Assembly: GCA_023653785.1 (NCBI GenBank)
Contig: JAMKCH010022270.1
Span: 27,608 to 91,607 of the forward strand
From: Ophioderma brevispina
Lineage: Eukaryota > Echinodermata > Ophiuroidea > Amphilepidida > Ophiodermatidae
Direction of reading: 5' to 3'
Length of the DNA: 64,000 bases
Within the stretch, counting starts at the first letter, position 1. The number at the start of each line of letters is the position of its first letter. This document shows positions 1 to 45,990 of the stretch, piece after piece. The notes below the pieces were generated by a model, which was not told where the DNA came from, searched no databases, and was given only the letters and a program-made list of their open reading frames with translations. The position numbers and the translations under genes were made by a program.

Positions 1-67
1 GTTGTGATACTGACATTGTGAATGATTTCAATAATCAGAATCTTGCGGCATTATGAGTTAATATTCT

Positions 68-190
68 TGATTAATAAAGTACTGAAATCACTTCCACGAG
101 TTGAAAACAATTTGGATGTTTACCATTCTGTAAAAACAGGAAAGGTTCCAGGGGGGTGGCGTTTGTTGTAATTTCTGGAACAGAAGGCAA
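68..190 (+). repeat. Left copy of a diverged inverted repeat
   Basis: Shares ACAATTTGGATGTT, a TGAAATCACTTC block and a TTTCTGGAAC block, in the same order, with the reverse complement of 2590-2705. The copies are about 2.4 kb apart. They could be ends of one element or two independent insertions. Confidence 0.6.
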
Positions 191-357
191 GGGGTTCACA
201 CCCCTGACCAAATTTACAGTGTATCTAGCATGTTTTGCGACACAATTCAAAAGCATTCAGACAGGCATTGTAATTTAGGCTTGTAGTAAGATATTCGGAT
301 CTGGAAAGGAAAGAGGATTAGCCGGGAGGTAATGGGATTGACGTAATGAGTGGCATA

Positions 358-462
358 TGTTAGATAATTGCGTGAGAGTACGGTTTGTCCACTTTGAGTC
401 GAAAGGCCGAAGCCTCGAGACCCAACGGGACACAAACTCATGCTTACACGCAATTATCTAAT
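358..462. repeat. Short hairpin, arms about 20 bp
   Basis: TTAGATAATTGCGTG near 360 and CACGCAATTATCTAA near 448 are complementary, enclosing about 75 bp. Probably a small MITE or solo element end. Confidence 0.6.
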
Positions 463-2589
463 ATAATGCACGCAGCTTAGTCAAATATCCGTCATACACT
501 TAGCATGCATCAGTTCAAATACAAAGTAATAATATGAATATATGTTAAAATTAAGAAAATGTACCGTAGAAAAATAAATAACAACTTCACAAATTAAAAC
601 ACCGGTGATCAACTGCCTTCTTGCTCAATCACCTGTATCGATCAATTCGCAGTTGTAGGGATTATTGTTTGTTGATGAGGTTTGTTGATGAGGTTCCATC
701 ACTTGAAAGGCCATGGTGTTTGACCAAGTAATGAGGTCATTTTGAGCTTACATACAGTATTCTTACGGAACGCATATACAAGAGATGGACTGCTCAAGAG
801 CAAATATTGCCAGTTAACTATCCAGTTAGTGAATAGCTAGGGATCGTATTGGAACTTGGATTCTCCAATTAAAGGTATGTGGTCCAATCTTTAGGCCTAG
901 TACTAGTGTGTATTGTACACACATGTCCACACGGCCTATAAAATTGGGTAGTTTAAAATAATTTTGTATATTGTGCCACCACCAAATGAATTCGGCAGCC
1001 TCAACGGAATGAACTGCATGTGGTGACAGAATACTAAATTCATCCCGTTTATTGTAAATATGATAATGTATCACAAACAACAGCATTGAGGGTTTTTGAC
1101 AAAGCTATCATGGCGTGCATGAGTGACTCCCGCTCAAGTAAAAGGCCGGATCATGTTACAAGCTATTGTTAATGAAAGTAAAAACGTAAAATCTCAAGAA
1201 CATCGTTTCATCAATGCCAGTGGCGGTAAAAAACCATTTTTTTTGGGGGGGGGGTGTGGCAACTTAATGTTTTTCCCTCCCCCGTGGCGTTTGCGTTTTA
1301 AAAGGCCTTTCTATATTTTTATACATCTCCAATACGTCCGGTACCTTATGCGCCCCTAAATAAGCCAATTAGCATATATTAAAATCTGTTAGTATAGTAT
1401 AATATTATAGGCCTATGTTGTTTTATATGTAAATTGACACATGTGCAAAAAATCGCTAATTTTTCAGGGGGCAAGATTCCCTGCCCACCCCCTACTGTGG
1501 CAACAGTAGGTATAGGCCCTATAGTTATGCCATGTATGGCAGGCTAAATCCTCATACTTCGTTTTTTTTTTTTTTTTTTTTTGAAAAGTTTTTCATTCAT
1601 AAAACCCTACTGTTCAAGTTTATAATCTGAGTTTATCAGTGATCATTTTGAACTGAGAATGACAAGGTACTAAATTGCATTTTGAGTTAGTGCGAGATTT
1701 TTGAAATATATATTTGCTAAGCTTTAAAATGATATATCTTTTAAGTAAACTGAGGTTTTTACTTGAAAACTGATATTGAAATATTTTTGAGAAACATGGT
1801 TTTCAACGGTCAATCATTGACTCATCGTTAAAACTCAGTTTTATCAAATGATAAACTTTTTCCAAAAAAAATATCGACTAATAAACCAAGTTTCTGAAAA
1901 TTTACGTTTTCATAGAGAATAACCTATTTTTCAGGTTGATAAACTTGATTTGTTGATTAATATTTTTAAAAGAAAATATGTTTTTCAAGTGATGGGTACA
2001 GATTTCAATTCCCAATTGTAAAAGTTCGGTTTTCAATTTGATCAGAAAACTCACTTTATCAACTCCATAGTTTTTCATTTGAATTAAAAAAATATATATT
2101 ATTATAGAGAGAGAGGTCCAGTGAAACTGGGGGAATTGGAAAAGGCGCACGCAAGCACGCCATTTTCACCAGTAGGATAACTTTGTCAACACCCTTAACG
2201 ATGCTTGGACATAGGTTGTAAATCGTTGTATATAGATTATCCATTGTGTGCAGAGAGCCTTGTATTTTACGAATCATTCGCCGTGTTTCTAGAGGTTTGT
2301 CTGAATTCACTAGAAGACAGAGTGCACAAATTAATCAAGATTCTTTGTTTTCGCGGCAGTTTATCTAAATCTTTTGTTGTGGCGTGCCGGTTTATATAAT
2401 TTGTGCTTCTCTGCCTCAGATAACCTTACTGGAGACTGATTCGTAGGATATAAGGCACTGATCAACAATTGAGAGATCAACAATACACTGATGCACTAGA
2501 AGTGTATTAGTACATATACAATAGCAATGGTCTGTGAGCTTATAACACCATGCTTTCAAGTTTGGTAAATGCTGGCAGTAATTCAGCAT

Positions 2590-2705
2590 CCTTGTTCCAG
2601 AAATTGCCACAAATTGCCACCCTCCCCCCGAACTCTCCTGGTTTTACTGTTTTTTGAATGTAACATCCAAATTGTTTCCATCTCGTGAAGTGATTTCAGT
2701 AAGGG
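2590..2705 (-). repeat. Right copy of a diverged inverted repeat
   Basis: Reverse-complement partner of 68-190: CATCCAAATTGT, GAAGTGATTTCA and GTTCCAGAAAT blocks are all present. No target-site duplication was identified. Confidence 0.6.
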
Positions 2706-3285
2706 TCCTTTTCAATTGTGTCATTTTTTTCCATGCCATTATGTCCCTTTAATCATTAATAATAGGATCACGCATAATACTTTAAATAATGATAATAAGA
2801 TTCACATTAATCTTATAATTAATAATAAGATCACACATAAATACTTTAACAATTGCGCTATCTTAAAGTTTCATAAACATCCTAAAATTTCTTTCTTAAA
2901 ATCTGTTCAACTACAGTATTATTCCAACAAACACATTTTTTTTTTCAACAGAGACTCTTTAGAATGTGGATTGTCAGCTTAAAAGGTATTGTTATAATAA
3001 TCGTTCCTATCTCTGGTTTGCATAGGTCGGATTACCATGGCATTTGGCATGGATTAGACACAAAGGTATTGCCGCCGCGCCCGTAAAGATGAAATACCCC
3101 TATTGCGGGTTTTTGGAGAAATTGAATTTTATCTGCTTGCACCACGTTTTGTGACATCTGTATGTATTTTTTAACTTCACTAGATCCGCAGCACTGCTCT
3201 TCCACAGATGCACAATATCATTACATCTATAGAATTTAATGTAGCGTACAGTATGGTCCTAATATTCAAGCAAAACGGGAATATA

Positions 3286-4418
3286 CAGTGTGAGTCAATA
3301 AAAACCCTACATTTAGGAAAAAAAATTTCTTCAAAGGTTAAACGTTATGTTTGCTTCAATGTTTGCTTTGGATGTTTACAGAGATAAACAGGCTATCAGA
3401 AGATTTTTACTTGTTGTCTTTCGGACTTTGGGGTCAGAACTATGTCAATTTTTGCGGAGAGACATAAAAATTCAGTTTGGCCGATTTTTGCCATACAATG
3501 CGGAGAGACTGATACCGACGTATACCATAACACATTATAGCAAAGACAATTCACACATGGAATTTCAGATGGTATCGATTTCTTCTCGACAAAACATATC
3601 AGTTTAAATAAATGGTCTATTTTGTAACATAATTATAAGTAAAATATCTTCCAAAAATTAAATTACCATTGTTCAATCATAAAGAGTCAGTTATTGAAAA
3701 TCACTCCATATCAATGTCTCAGTTCATGTACATAATGAAATTTGAAACTGCTCAGAGATTTTTGTTTTACATCTCTAAGGTAATTATTTTGCACAAATAC
3801 AGTATATTCAGTGTCCATAAATTGCAAGAAGAACTAAAGCTGAAGTTTTCTGTAAATAAATCGGAATTAAAACTTAAAATTCAATATCGCACTGCTGTTT
3901 TTTTTTTCAAGCGGAATACAAAGCTTTCTGTGGTTTCACCTTTGCTCCCAAGTTTCGTTGTATGTTAAAACCATGAAATCTTGCTGAACCAAAGTAAACT
4001 GTGGTCTTACACCAGCTATCTTGAATTTCTTATTTGGGAAATTGAACATTTTTTACATAGCATTTTCTTTTGTAATCTCTGGGATATTATTTTTTTATAA
4101 TCCTTCAATTACTCTCCCACCTTCTATTGTTTAACAATAATTTGGTGTTAAATGTTTGTACTCAAATCACAGCTGAAGACCATGTTATTCTATGTAAGCG
4201 ATGCATCTTTGTTTGGCTCAAAATCGGCCAAACAGGATTTTTAAGTCTCTCAGCAAAATAGGCGTAACTTCTTCCTCCAAAGTCCAAATGACACAAAATA
4301 AACGTTTTCCGAAAGCCTGTTTATCCTTCTTATAACCATAGCCAACATTTGAGCAAAACAATTAACTATTTTAATTATTTTTTATTCTGAATGTAGGTTT
4401 TTTTTTTGACTCGCACTG
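3286..4418. mobile_element. TA-flanked DNA transposon, Tc1/mariner-like, apparently non-autonomous
   Basis: The left end CAGTGTGAGTCA and the right end TGACTCGCACTG are inverted, and the similarity extends about 30 bp inward through the CCTACATT block. Both ends are flanked by TA, the Tc1/mariner target. The element is about 1.13 kb. An 86-codon frame at 3347-3607 shows no transposase motif that I recognise, so the element looks non-autonomous. Confidence 0.8.
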
Positions 4419-6338
4419 TATTACGTGGTTTGCAATACGGAAATATATTAGTTAGCCTATTAAAGATTCAAGTATTCAAGTCTACTAAATAGAAATGATA
4501 ATTGAACGTCCACATGCATGATCGTGATCATAACGCTTTATTCTATTGAAAACAACGCACAAACATATTAACACAAGGCTGTGTGTATTTCTTCGGTCAC
4601 TACTCTTATTCTTATTTTTTCCCTTTCTCGTGCAGTGTGTTTATGTTTTGCTTTACCGCATTCCTCAACGTAGTGGTAAGATATCCCAGTCTTTTTAACA
4701 ATATTTACGAAGCTTCGTATAGCGACAGTAGGAAATGTTAAGACAAGTGCAATTTTTCTAATAAGAAAGGTCCAGCCGCGGCCATACTAACATCGTTTAT
4801 TACCACTTCTCCCATCTCAATTGGGCCAATCAGTGCGTAGGTTGGGGTGGGGGAGGGGAATGGGGACCGTGCCCCAGCGGGAAATGACGTGGAGAAAAAT
4901 AAAATTGACACAAGAACAAAAATACATGTGAACATGTTGGTATTTTGTTGTTGTTACAGGCAGTAGAGTTCATCTGCTTTCAAGAGAGAGATATGATTGA
5001 TATTATGATGAGATAACTGAGAGCCTTCAAAAGGCACTCCAATGCTAACATTCGGCCCCCTCCCCCTCCTGCTAGCGGCAGTTGTAGTTCACATCTTTTT
5101 CAGTATAATGCCACTAAAACAGAGAGCTTCTCAGAAGGCACTTAACATCCTAAAACCTGAAAGCTACGGGGGCTCCTCCCCTGGAGCCCTGCCAGTGGCA
5201 GTAAATTCAATCTGCGTTACGATAATGAGATAACTGAGTTCTCTCCGAAGACACTCACACATGCTAAAACCCAAGACTTCTCCCTTCTCCCCTTTGTCCA
5301 GACCGGTTACGCCACTGTACGCAATGTCTAATATTAATTTGAAATTATTGATGAAATGATACTTTTCAGCTACACAATAAAAATGATCATATTAAAACGT
5401 CTTAAGATGCAGTTTAACCTCGTCTACCTGAGCCATTTTTTGTAACAAAATCGCCCACCCCACCTGTGATTTTCGTTACTGAACACCCAATTCCTGTAAA
5501 TTTGGTATCCAAAGGATAGCTGTAGAAGTTTCTTTCTTCTTTCCATTGGTACAGAAAATAATTACCAACATCCCCAATTATGACGTCACCATGAGTCATA
5601 TGTGAGGAAAGTACGAAATACTTAATATAGGGTGGAAATTGATATTTCCGCAATTTTTAAGCGACTCAAACACCCTTATTATATCTCTAAATGCGTCATT
5701 ATATAAACTAGTTATTTCCATCAAGTAGAGAGTCGAAAACCCATGAAATCTGATTTTCCTAACCTTTTTGCAAAAATTGATTTTCACTGTGTGTTTGGAC
5801 ATTGCGTGTTGCATGACAGCGACTTATGACGTCATTGTGACTTACTGCCTAGGCATGTTGGTACTGTTTTGGTATCAATGGAAAGAGGAGGACGCCATAG
5901 CTATCTATTGGTACCTAAACCATTGTCTGTGATGTTCCTGTGCTGTGTTAGGCATTTAGTACTTCTCTTCCGAGGGGGTTGTTACCCCCCCCCCCCCATC
6001 CATCACTTTGGGGATTCACCCTATATCTTACCTATACACTGGTTGGATGTTTGTTTTTTGGATTGAAAAGGAGCGTAACATGTCAATTGCAATTTCATTA
6101 AATAATTTGGCCCCCCAAAAAGGGGTTTTTAGCAAGCCGGGGAAAAAACTGAAGGTGACGAGGGTAACTCGCAACGTTAACTACGTTTCTTTTTACAGTT
6201 TTATTTTGCACTTTCGAGTTCCAGCTGATGGTTAAAACGACGTTTTAGATCATTTTAACAGTTTGAATTTTCACTCCCTGTCTTATTTTCATATATTGGT
6301 ACATACCCTTTCCTAACTGGAAAGACCTGACTGCCTAG
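4419..6338. other. No exon seen; repeats before the first gene A exon
   Basis: No coding homology. It holds a GGGGGCTCC..CCCCTGGA motif patch at 5165-5200, related to the tandem repeat at 17755-18300, a fold-back unit at 5480-5930 and a C-run at 5985. Expected to be intron of gene A. Confidence 0.5.
5480..5930. repeat. Fold-back repeat with diverged arms (MITE-like)
   Basis: The arm at about 5500-5610 (blocks TAGCTG.., CTTTCCATTGGTAC, TACCAACAT, ATGACGTCA) recurs inverted at about 5820-5925 in the same order. Pieces with the same CTTTCCATTGGT block occur near 14455 and 16200, so this is probably a dispersed family. Confidence 0.55.
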
Positions 6339-38701
<32,363 letters not shown>

Positions 38702-39640
38702 ATTGTTGGTTTTGCAATTAAGCGTCCTATGTGTTCAGTCATTGTGAGAAATATTTATTTTCTGAAGTCTACTTACTCCAAGAAATAATCTTGCTTTTGT
38801 TGAAGTCGTAATGTCTCAGGCCAGAAGGACATTTCTCGACAAAAATTACAACCTTGAGGGTAATGGAATTGTCTTGTATGTCAACATTATTCGTTAATGG
38901 CGTTATTCCAGCCATCTGTGGAAATTGGATCTATGACAGCGTCGATTAAGTTCTGTGAATTGGTGTCTTAAAGAACCTAATGTGTTTTTCTATGTGTATT
39001 AATTTTTTGTACATTGTGCCGACAAAAAAAATCACGAGTATTGATTTTCAGAATTGTATACTTAGGGGTTCTCTACACGGGGCACCAGATCCACATCAAT
39101 GTGGTACTTCCGGGATCCAGGTCTGTGCAGAGGTGCGTTGGACTGTCTCCACGATGCACATTTTTGCGCTGTTACAGCGTTGATTGCTGCGACATTTAAA
39201 AACAAATTCATCGCGTAAGTGCACTTATTCAGCGCGTAACGCAATTTAAAGCGGCACTGGCACATTTTCACAAAATATGAAATGTCTTCATTTTGTTCTC
39301 AAATGATAGTCTAGGCCATTGGAAGAACAGAGATATATTTTACACATAATACCCAAAAACAGGGACATTGATATGAGGATAAAGACATCCAGGTAATTTG
39401 TGGGCCAACTTTTAAGTTTTCCATAACTTTAATCAACAAATGTGTATATTACATGAATATTTTTGACTCGTACTCACTGATATTAAAACCACAAATGTTA
39501 TAGACCGGTCAAACAGTGGGGCATAGCGTGGAAAACATGCATACGGCAGGCGTGTTTTTCTTGTGTTAAACGCGAATTTCTCGTCTGCTGAATTAATTCC
39601 GCCGGCCGACGTTAAATTATAAAATCGTTCCTTTTACCAA
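38702..39640. other. Downstream flank of gene A
   Basis: Presumed 3' UTR and intergenic sequence. No canonical AATAAA was found near the stop. Nothing else recognised. Confidence 0.5.
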
Positions 39641-40580
39641 TAAGCCCCCTGCTGGTCGGGGTTGAATTGGCCCGAGTTTCCCCTCATGTCGTAAAAGGCT
39701 ACTAAATGGGGCCCCCTGCGGGTTCGTGGTGAAGAATTGCCCGAGGTGTTCCCCTGCATGTCGTAAAGGGGCGACTAACAAGGGCCAACTCGTCTGTTAT
39801 TTGAAGAGACGGGTTGTATTTAAATTTAGGATTATTTATAAATGTGTAATGATTTCGACTGTAATTGTATTATTAAGATGTTCTGTTGTATTACTCCTTT
39901 TTTTGCGTTTACGTATCATTATCATAAATCATTAAAACATGAAAAACAACAATTTATCATTACACTTGTACATATGTAAGACCACCTATTTTTTTTTTTT
40001 TTGTATAGTAAATAGTAGCATGTATTAAGGTTTCTACTGTATAATTGTTGATGTATTGAAAATCATATCAGTTTTGCATCATGCCCAAGTGTAATTGGAG
40101 CCATTTATAAAATGTACATGTATGAGACAATCTATTGGTTTGTAAAGGGGATCTTCATGTTTGCTGTTCTGATGTATTGTCGATTATCTGTATTTGAAGT
40201 TGAGTTTTTGCGTGGTACATGGATGAATGATGACCTTTGTCATCAGTCCTATGATGTGTAATAGTTATAATTTATCAATATCCTTTTTTTTTTTTTTGAA
40301 CCTTGTGTTATTGATGCGATTTTTTCTAAGTGTATCTTTGCAATTAGTGTTTGTCTTGTTTTATACATGGATAGGTGATGCTCGGTTCATCACTGTAGGA
40401 TGTGTATCCTTTTGTATGTTAATTGTATTTGGGAATTGAAATGAAGTTTTAATATTGCGGTTGTTTTTTTTATGATTTTTTAATTTTAAATGACAAATGT
40501 ATGAACACCGAGATAACACAATTGTGTTGAGTTGTCGTTCACCTTTAATACTCACTACTCAACTCACTCACTCCTGTTTA
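39640..40580 (+). mobile_element. LINE 3' end, (ACTC)n-tailed
   Basis: Ends in the same approximately 200-bp tail as 15010-15200, closing with ACTC repeats. Near its start a GC-rich block (CCCCTGC..CCCGAG..CATGTCGTAAA) is present twice in tandem at about 39647-39775. No RT coding sequence remains. Confidence 0.68.
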
Positions 40581-40914
40581 CCCATAGGAAGCTGATTTGG
40601 TCTTCTCATTTCAGGTGCGGGCTTTTGTATATAAAAGCTTTACACCATGCAAAAATATCGATTTGAAAAATCTTGAGGGCGCATTATTTCAAATGTGCCA
40701 GTGTCCTCTTGAAAAAAAAAAAAAAAAAAGACACAAGTGTGGCGCTGCGCAATCCAGACTCCTTACGCCTGTCAGTAACTCATACAATCGGTGTATACGC
40801 CATGCGGGTCACGGAAGTCCCTCATTGACCCGCATCGGATGCGGATACTGGTGCCTCGTGTAGATATAGTTTTTGTTTTTAAGCAGTTGTTATTGTTTTA
40901 CTACTACTTCATAT

Positions 40915-41475
40915 GTTGGCCATAATTGATATTTCAGTTTTTGGTTTTTAAGGACATCACAGAGAATCACTTCACTTCCCACTTGGTGTGGAATTGTCAG
41001 TGTCGTATTTCCACCTGTGGGTGCCATTGAAGTTTTGTACAGGGGTCAAAATGTCAAATGGAATGATATTTGTCGCACAAACTCACAAAGTGTTCCCTTA
41101 GGTCATAAGGGATTCATAAAAAATTATAGTTTGCCCTATTTGTGATGGATCATTCACTAGTTATTAGCGAAGAGGTCCAATGTCATTTTTTTTTACCTAA
41201 AGGGGTCAAAAATGTCAAATGCATGACTTGTAGGCAAATATTTTCCTCCTTGAACCCTTTTTTGTTAATACCCTTTATGAATCCTATTACTACGTATACA
41301 TTGGTGAGGGTTAATGCCACAATACATCAAGTTGACATTTGACCCTTGTATAAAATAAAATGGGGCCCTCAGGTGGAAATACGACACTGACAATTACACA
41401 ACATGTTGGAAGTGATTCTCTGTGATGTCCTTAAACTTATAAGACTGAAAAACCGCCTCATATTGGCCCCCCCAT
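40915..41475. mobile_element. Fold-back element, about 560 bp
   Basis: AAGGACATCACAGAGAATCA and TCAGTGTCGTATTTCCACCT in the left arm are exactly inverted in the right arm (41370-41435). Arms are about 110 bp and extend through a GGGGTCAAA..GTCAA block. Confidence 0.85.
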
Positions 41476-42599
41476 AGACAGTTTAAGAATACCAATATAA
41501 ATATTTAACCAGTGTGTAACAAAATAGAATAATGTGTCTATAATATATGTGCAGATTTGGTTACCTACTACTTAAATAAATGATCAGAGAACTTCTATTT
41601 TGATACAAATTCAGACAAAATTAACAAAGTAAATTAATACCAGGAATTACTAGTCAATTAAGGTCTGAAGAACTGGACACTAATGTTTTATCTGCGTGTA
41701 GTGTGGGTGCAATAAATACTCTAATAAATAATGAAAGCCACTGCTAGTCATATTTTATACAAAAACAAAGTTTAAAATCAATACCAACATGAACATATAA
41801 CCAGTGGATTAAGGTTTGAAAGAACTGAATAAATGTGTTGTCTTTGGTTCTCAAGAAAGGATTGTGGATTTTATTCATCGACAACAATTGTAATACCAAT
41901 GTGAACATGTAAAAAGTTCATTAAGTTGTCGTCTGTTTGTAGTTTTGGTGTCAATTTTATTTTACCAGCAACATTTTGCAGGCACCGGAATGAATATTCC
42001 TCCACCTCAGCAAGTATACCAACTACAATTCAGCTGCACCAGACCGGAGAGGAGAGCCACTAATATGTACATCTCGTGGATACCAAACATCCAGATTGAC
42101 AAATATCGTTCACGAAGATGATAAACTATGGATCCTAAATAAATAAAGATTGAAACTCGATCAATTCTGGCAGTGGAGGCATGATGTGCCTTATGGCGTA
42201 TGACACTGTTGTTGAGAGGTTTTAGACCCTGAACTGGACCTTCTATGGCATCCCCGGTCCTACGTCATACTGCATAAATTAGGATTCTATTAGGTAGCTA
42301 TTATATACTATCGATATCGGAATCGTCTGTGGGCATTTGTACTCAGTTTCACTCGCCTCGATAAACTCTCCTTAATATACTGCAGACTGTCATTGGCTGG
42401 ATGAAGCGTCTTCAATTCTAATAGTTCATAGAAGAATAACCTTACGATAGGGCGATTTTTATGCAATTTCTTTCCATTTTTTTAATCACTGAGTTTGGCT
42501 CAAGTCTTTATATCAGTAGTTTTACAGTTTCAAGACTGGATACTGGATACAGCAATGTGGTAATCATAATGACCAGAACTCAAGTACCACATATTATTA
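41476..42599. other. Intergenic, nothing recognised
   Basis: AT-rich sequence without coding homology or clear repeats on either strand. Confidence 0.5.
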
Positions 42600-42716
42600 T
42601 GCATCTGTGGTGCAATACCACAGTGCGATTTGCGCGTACCGCCCAACACTGCACAATACGCAAAAATATCGGGCATTCGGTCATGCAACTGGTCAAGCAA
42701 ATACTCTCAGCCATCC
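42600..42716 (-). repeat. Dispersed repeat, inverted copy of 30600-30760
   Basis: CGTACCGCCCAACACTGCAC, AATACGCAAAAATAT and GGGCATTCGGTCAT are the reverse complement of blocks in 30640-30720. Confidence 0.75.
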
Positions 42717-45700
42717 AATATTATATAATAATTGTACACCATAGCTTGTTGTTATGTCGTTGATCATCGAGAGTGTCAAATGCCTTTTAGAATTAGGGCT
42801 TAAAAATCCGAGACATCGTGAACCTTTACGACTTTTTAAGGTGATGGTAAAATTTGCCCCAATTTAATTTGTACTAGGTGATTAAGTGGCGGATCTTTGC
42901 CTTGGTTTGGATCATTGCCCATTTAACACTTAAGTGGACAAGGTCTTCCTACTTCCGTTGGTGGACAAGGGGGTGGGGGAGGGGGGGTCCATGGACCCCC
43001 CCTATGGAAACCACTTTCCCAAAATAATTTTTGCCTGAAATTTATACCACACATGCAGGGCCATAAGACAATAACAAATAAGCAATAAAATTAGAATTCC
43101 ACAAAACATTGAAAATTCGGTTTTAAAAGGGGAACAACAAACAAATTAACACGGCCTCGTTTCCACAAAATATATATTGGAATGAAAAACTTGTTAATGT
43201 GTTCTAGACGGTCCAATCTACCTATATTGAACACAATTATAGTTAAGTAAAAATCCACAATTCCGTGACTAATCCTTGGCAAGCAAGGTTTGACGATTGA
43301 TTTGACTTCAAAGGACATTCTAGAAGGTTTTTAGCCCACATGTCCCTCTGGAAAATGTCGGCAATTTCTACAGGAGGGGGGTAAAGTTTCTACAGGGGTA
43401 AATTTTAAATAAAGGTCCATATAACGTTTAGTATAGCTCAAATTGTTCGTGTGGTAACAAGGAGTAAAAAAATATATGGTGACCTGTCTGTCAAATGCAT
43501 CGTTATGGTGATATACAGCAAAATAGGCTAAAGTCAAATGTTTATTCAGGAAAGGTCAAGGTCTTATATTTGTTTGATTGAATTTATCTTTAAAAATTGA
43601 TAAAATTATATTGAATTAAATTATGTAGGGTATACCTACACTTGTAGCATCTGGAATTTTGTCCCCATTAAAGTGTGTGGGGAAAGTGCCCTCTCCCTGT
43701 AACCACGAGAAGATGTCAAGAGGGCACGAGAAGATATCAATGGAAAGGTGATACCTTACGCTTTACAAAAAAAAAGGTTTGGCTCATGCTTATGCTAATG
43801 ACCTAATGAATAATCGGAAATAACTAAAAATAATAATGCTTGATAATTGCAGTTACTCTGAAAGAAAGAGTTGTATTTTCATATAGGCAGTTACAAACGA
43901 ATTTTAAAAAGTTTTAATTTTCATAGCATTAGGATTTTGAGGTCACCGAAGGGAGCAAATATGGCCGAAAATTAGCCATAATTAATCATCTCTTTCCATT
44001 GATTTTGACAAAAAGGTACCTCAACCCTTAGTAGAGAGTACTATTTGATTAATTCATACTGCTTCAATCAAGAGAGTCTTAATACAGAAGGAATATTTGC
44101 GTATTCTTTCATAATGTATACCCCCAATTGTGCCAAATGGCAATGTGCATGTTGGCTAGGATTAAGGGAGTGTTGATAAATACTTTGGTGGGGGTTTGGA
44201 AATGTTGGAGCTTCGGACATCAGCATTTTGATCCACTTTTAAGGTTCGACATTTTTTTTAAATCTTTTTTTCTATCCTCCCCCAATGCCTTCAAAACAAA
44301 AAGCAGCAAATTATATAGGCTTGTACAGAACCCTATAATGGGGGAGTGGGCTGACCAGGAGTGGATCAAGCCATATTCAGAGGTAGGCCCCTGACCAGTA
44401 AAAATAAAAATTGACTATATTGCAATGTGCAAGTGGCGCAGGGCTTCACGTGAGGCGATGCAAAAATCTTGGCTTAAATCCACCCGACGTAAAAAAGCCA
44501 TACCTCTCAGAATGAAAAGAATCGTCAAAAATCTTTGAAAAAGTGACACCAATAAGAAAACACAATATAATAATTTCTCAGGGAACACTTCAAAACTCAC
44601 CCGCGAAAGATACGTGAAGCAAGTCACATATGGAGAGACCTGCACCCCAAGATCAACAGCTCACAAGGATATGAGCGGTCACCCAGCTATATAGAACTGT
44701 TTACTGAGATTGTCTGGGGAAACTTCTCTAGAATTAAACACTGGATCTGGGGTAACATCAAGAAACACTGCCAGTCTCAGTCATCCTCACAGTGCATCAT
44801 CTTCTGATGAAGGAACCAGTTACGTTGTGAAAATTTGGGAAGAATTGTGAGTGCAGATAGAAGTTTAAACCTTGTTCTTTATGATTCAACGTATCAACCT
44901 TCTCTCTCATTCAGAATCATATTGATGTACATTAAAAGAAACGTGTTGTAAGACAATGTGTGCGTATAAAGAGCGTGAATTGAAACGAATTGAGCCAATT
45001 GAAACGTAAGCTATGTCCTTCTTATTGAATTATATACATGTAGTAACAAAAGCAACATTTAAAGATATTTAGTAATGGGATTGCACATATTTATGTTTTT
45101 ATGTATTTAGTAAATGATTACCTAAAAGTGAAAATAAATGCCCAGAAATGTTAAAACAAGCCTTTTATATCATCACCGGAGTCGTGTTCGTCGATCTATC
45201 AGTATTTATGGCATTGATAATCACAATGCTTACTCCATAAGATTTTGCAACTCACCAAGGACATCCGCTTGACAAAGGATTGCTTGCAAACCGGTGTTCT
45301 TTGTTCAGGAGAAAAGTCGATGGCGTGCGCACAAGAATGGACTACAACAATGGAGTGGTCTTGCACCTCTACTGTCGTTTTGCAGATAATCTAACAAATT
45401 CTGTAGTCCCCATCAGGAGAAAAGGGCAAAATTAAGTATAAATTCAAAATAAATTATTAAAATCATATAACTGTCTGTTCTCGCACATAAAACTGGAACA
45501 TCTTCTTGAAAAGTAATCAAATGTCACCAATTCTTTTCCCAATATCAGTGACCATTGGATATGCATAACTTAGGCACACCACGATATAAAATATTCAACC
45601 ATCGTCCTGGTATGCGGAGCTAGTGTTATATTGCCACGCAGTTGCTTGGATTCAAGGTGTTTACCACCGTCCCGATTCAGTTTGAGTAACAAAATACCCG

Positions 45701-45990
45701 TCCTCTATCACAATAACTAACCATTTTCGTCCTTTCTTCCTCTTCGAATAAATTATGAAAAATACGGTCAAAGTTAATTGAACACGCATTATAAAAACTT
45801 AAGATGTATTTATTAGTGATTGAGGATTGGTATTCGTGCTTACGTCATAAAAAAGTCAGAGAGGTGATAACATCTGAACTCTTTTCAACTTCAAGACAAT
45901 TATAACGATGGCCTTCCAGATGAAAAGAAATCTGAAGTGTTTTTTCTCCACCGCATTTTATTAATGATTTTAATAATATATTATGAATTT
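42717..45990. other. Intergenic; possible retroelement debris near 44400-44950
   Basis: It contains a G-rich/C-rich self-complementary patch at 42965-43010 (GGGGGTCCATGGACCCCCC). Around 44420-44950 the + strand has short protein-like stretches broken by stops (KSWLKSTRRKKAIPLRMKR, CIIF..SSDEGTSYVVKIWE) that look like a decayed transposon. I cannot name the family. Confidence 0.35.

Larger units (their letters stand above)
1..3283. other. No gene recognised; repeat-bearing flank (probably intron of gene A)
   Basis: No ABCC exon or other coding homology was found on either strand. It holds a diverged inverted pair (68-190 and 2590-2705), a hairpin at 358-462, a G/C-rich microsatellite patch near 1245-1290, a T-run of about 20 at 1563 and a local duplication of about 62 bp at 2757-2850. 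If gene A continues upstream this is intron. Confidence 0.5.

Noticed and set aside
3347..3607. 86-codon frame inside the TA-flanked element at 3286-4418
   Set aside because: No Asp-triad, helix-turn-helix or other transposase motif could be seen; treated as chance.
44800..44870. Hammerhead-like words CTGATGA and GAAA
   Set aside because: Stems II and III do not pair convincingly around the core, so no ribozyme is claimed.
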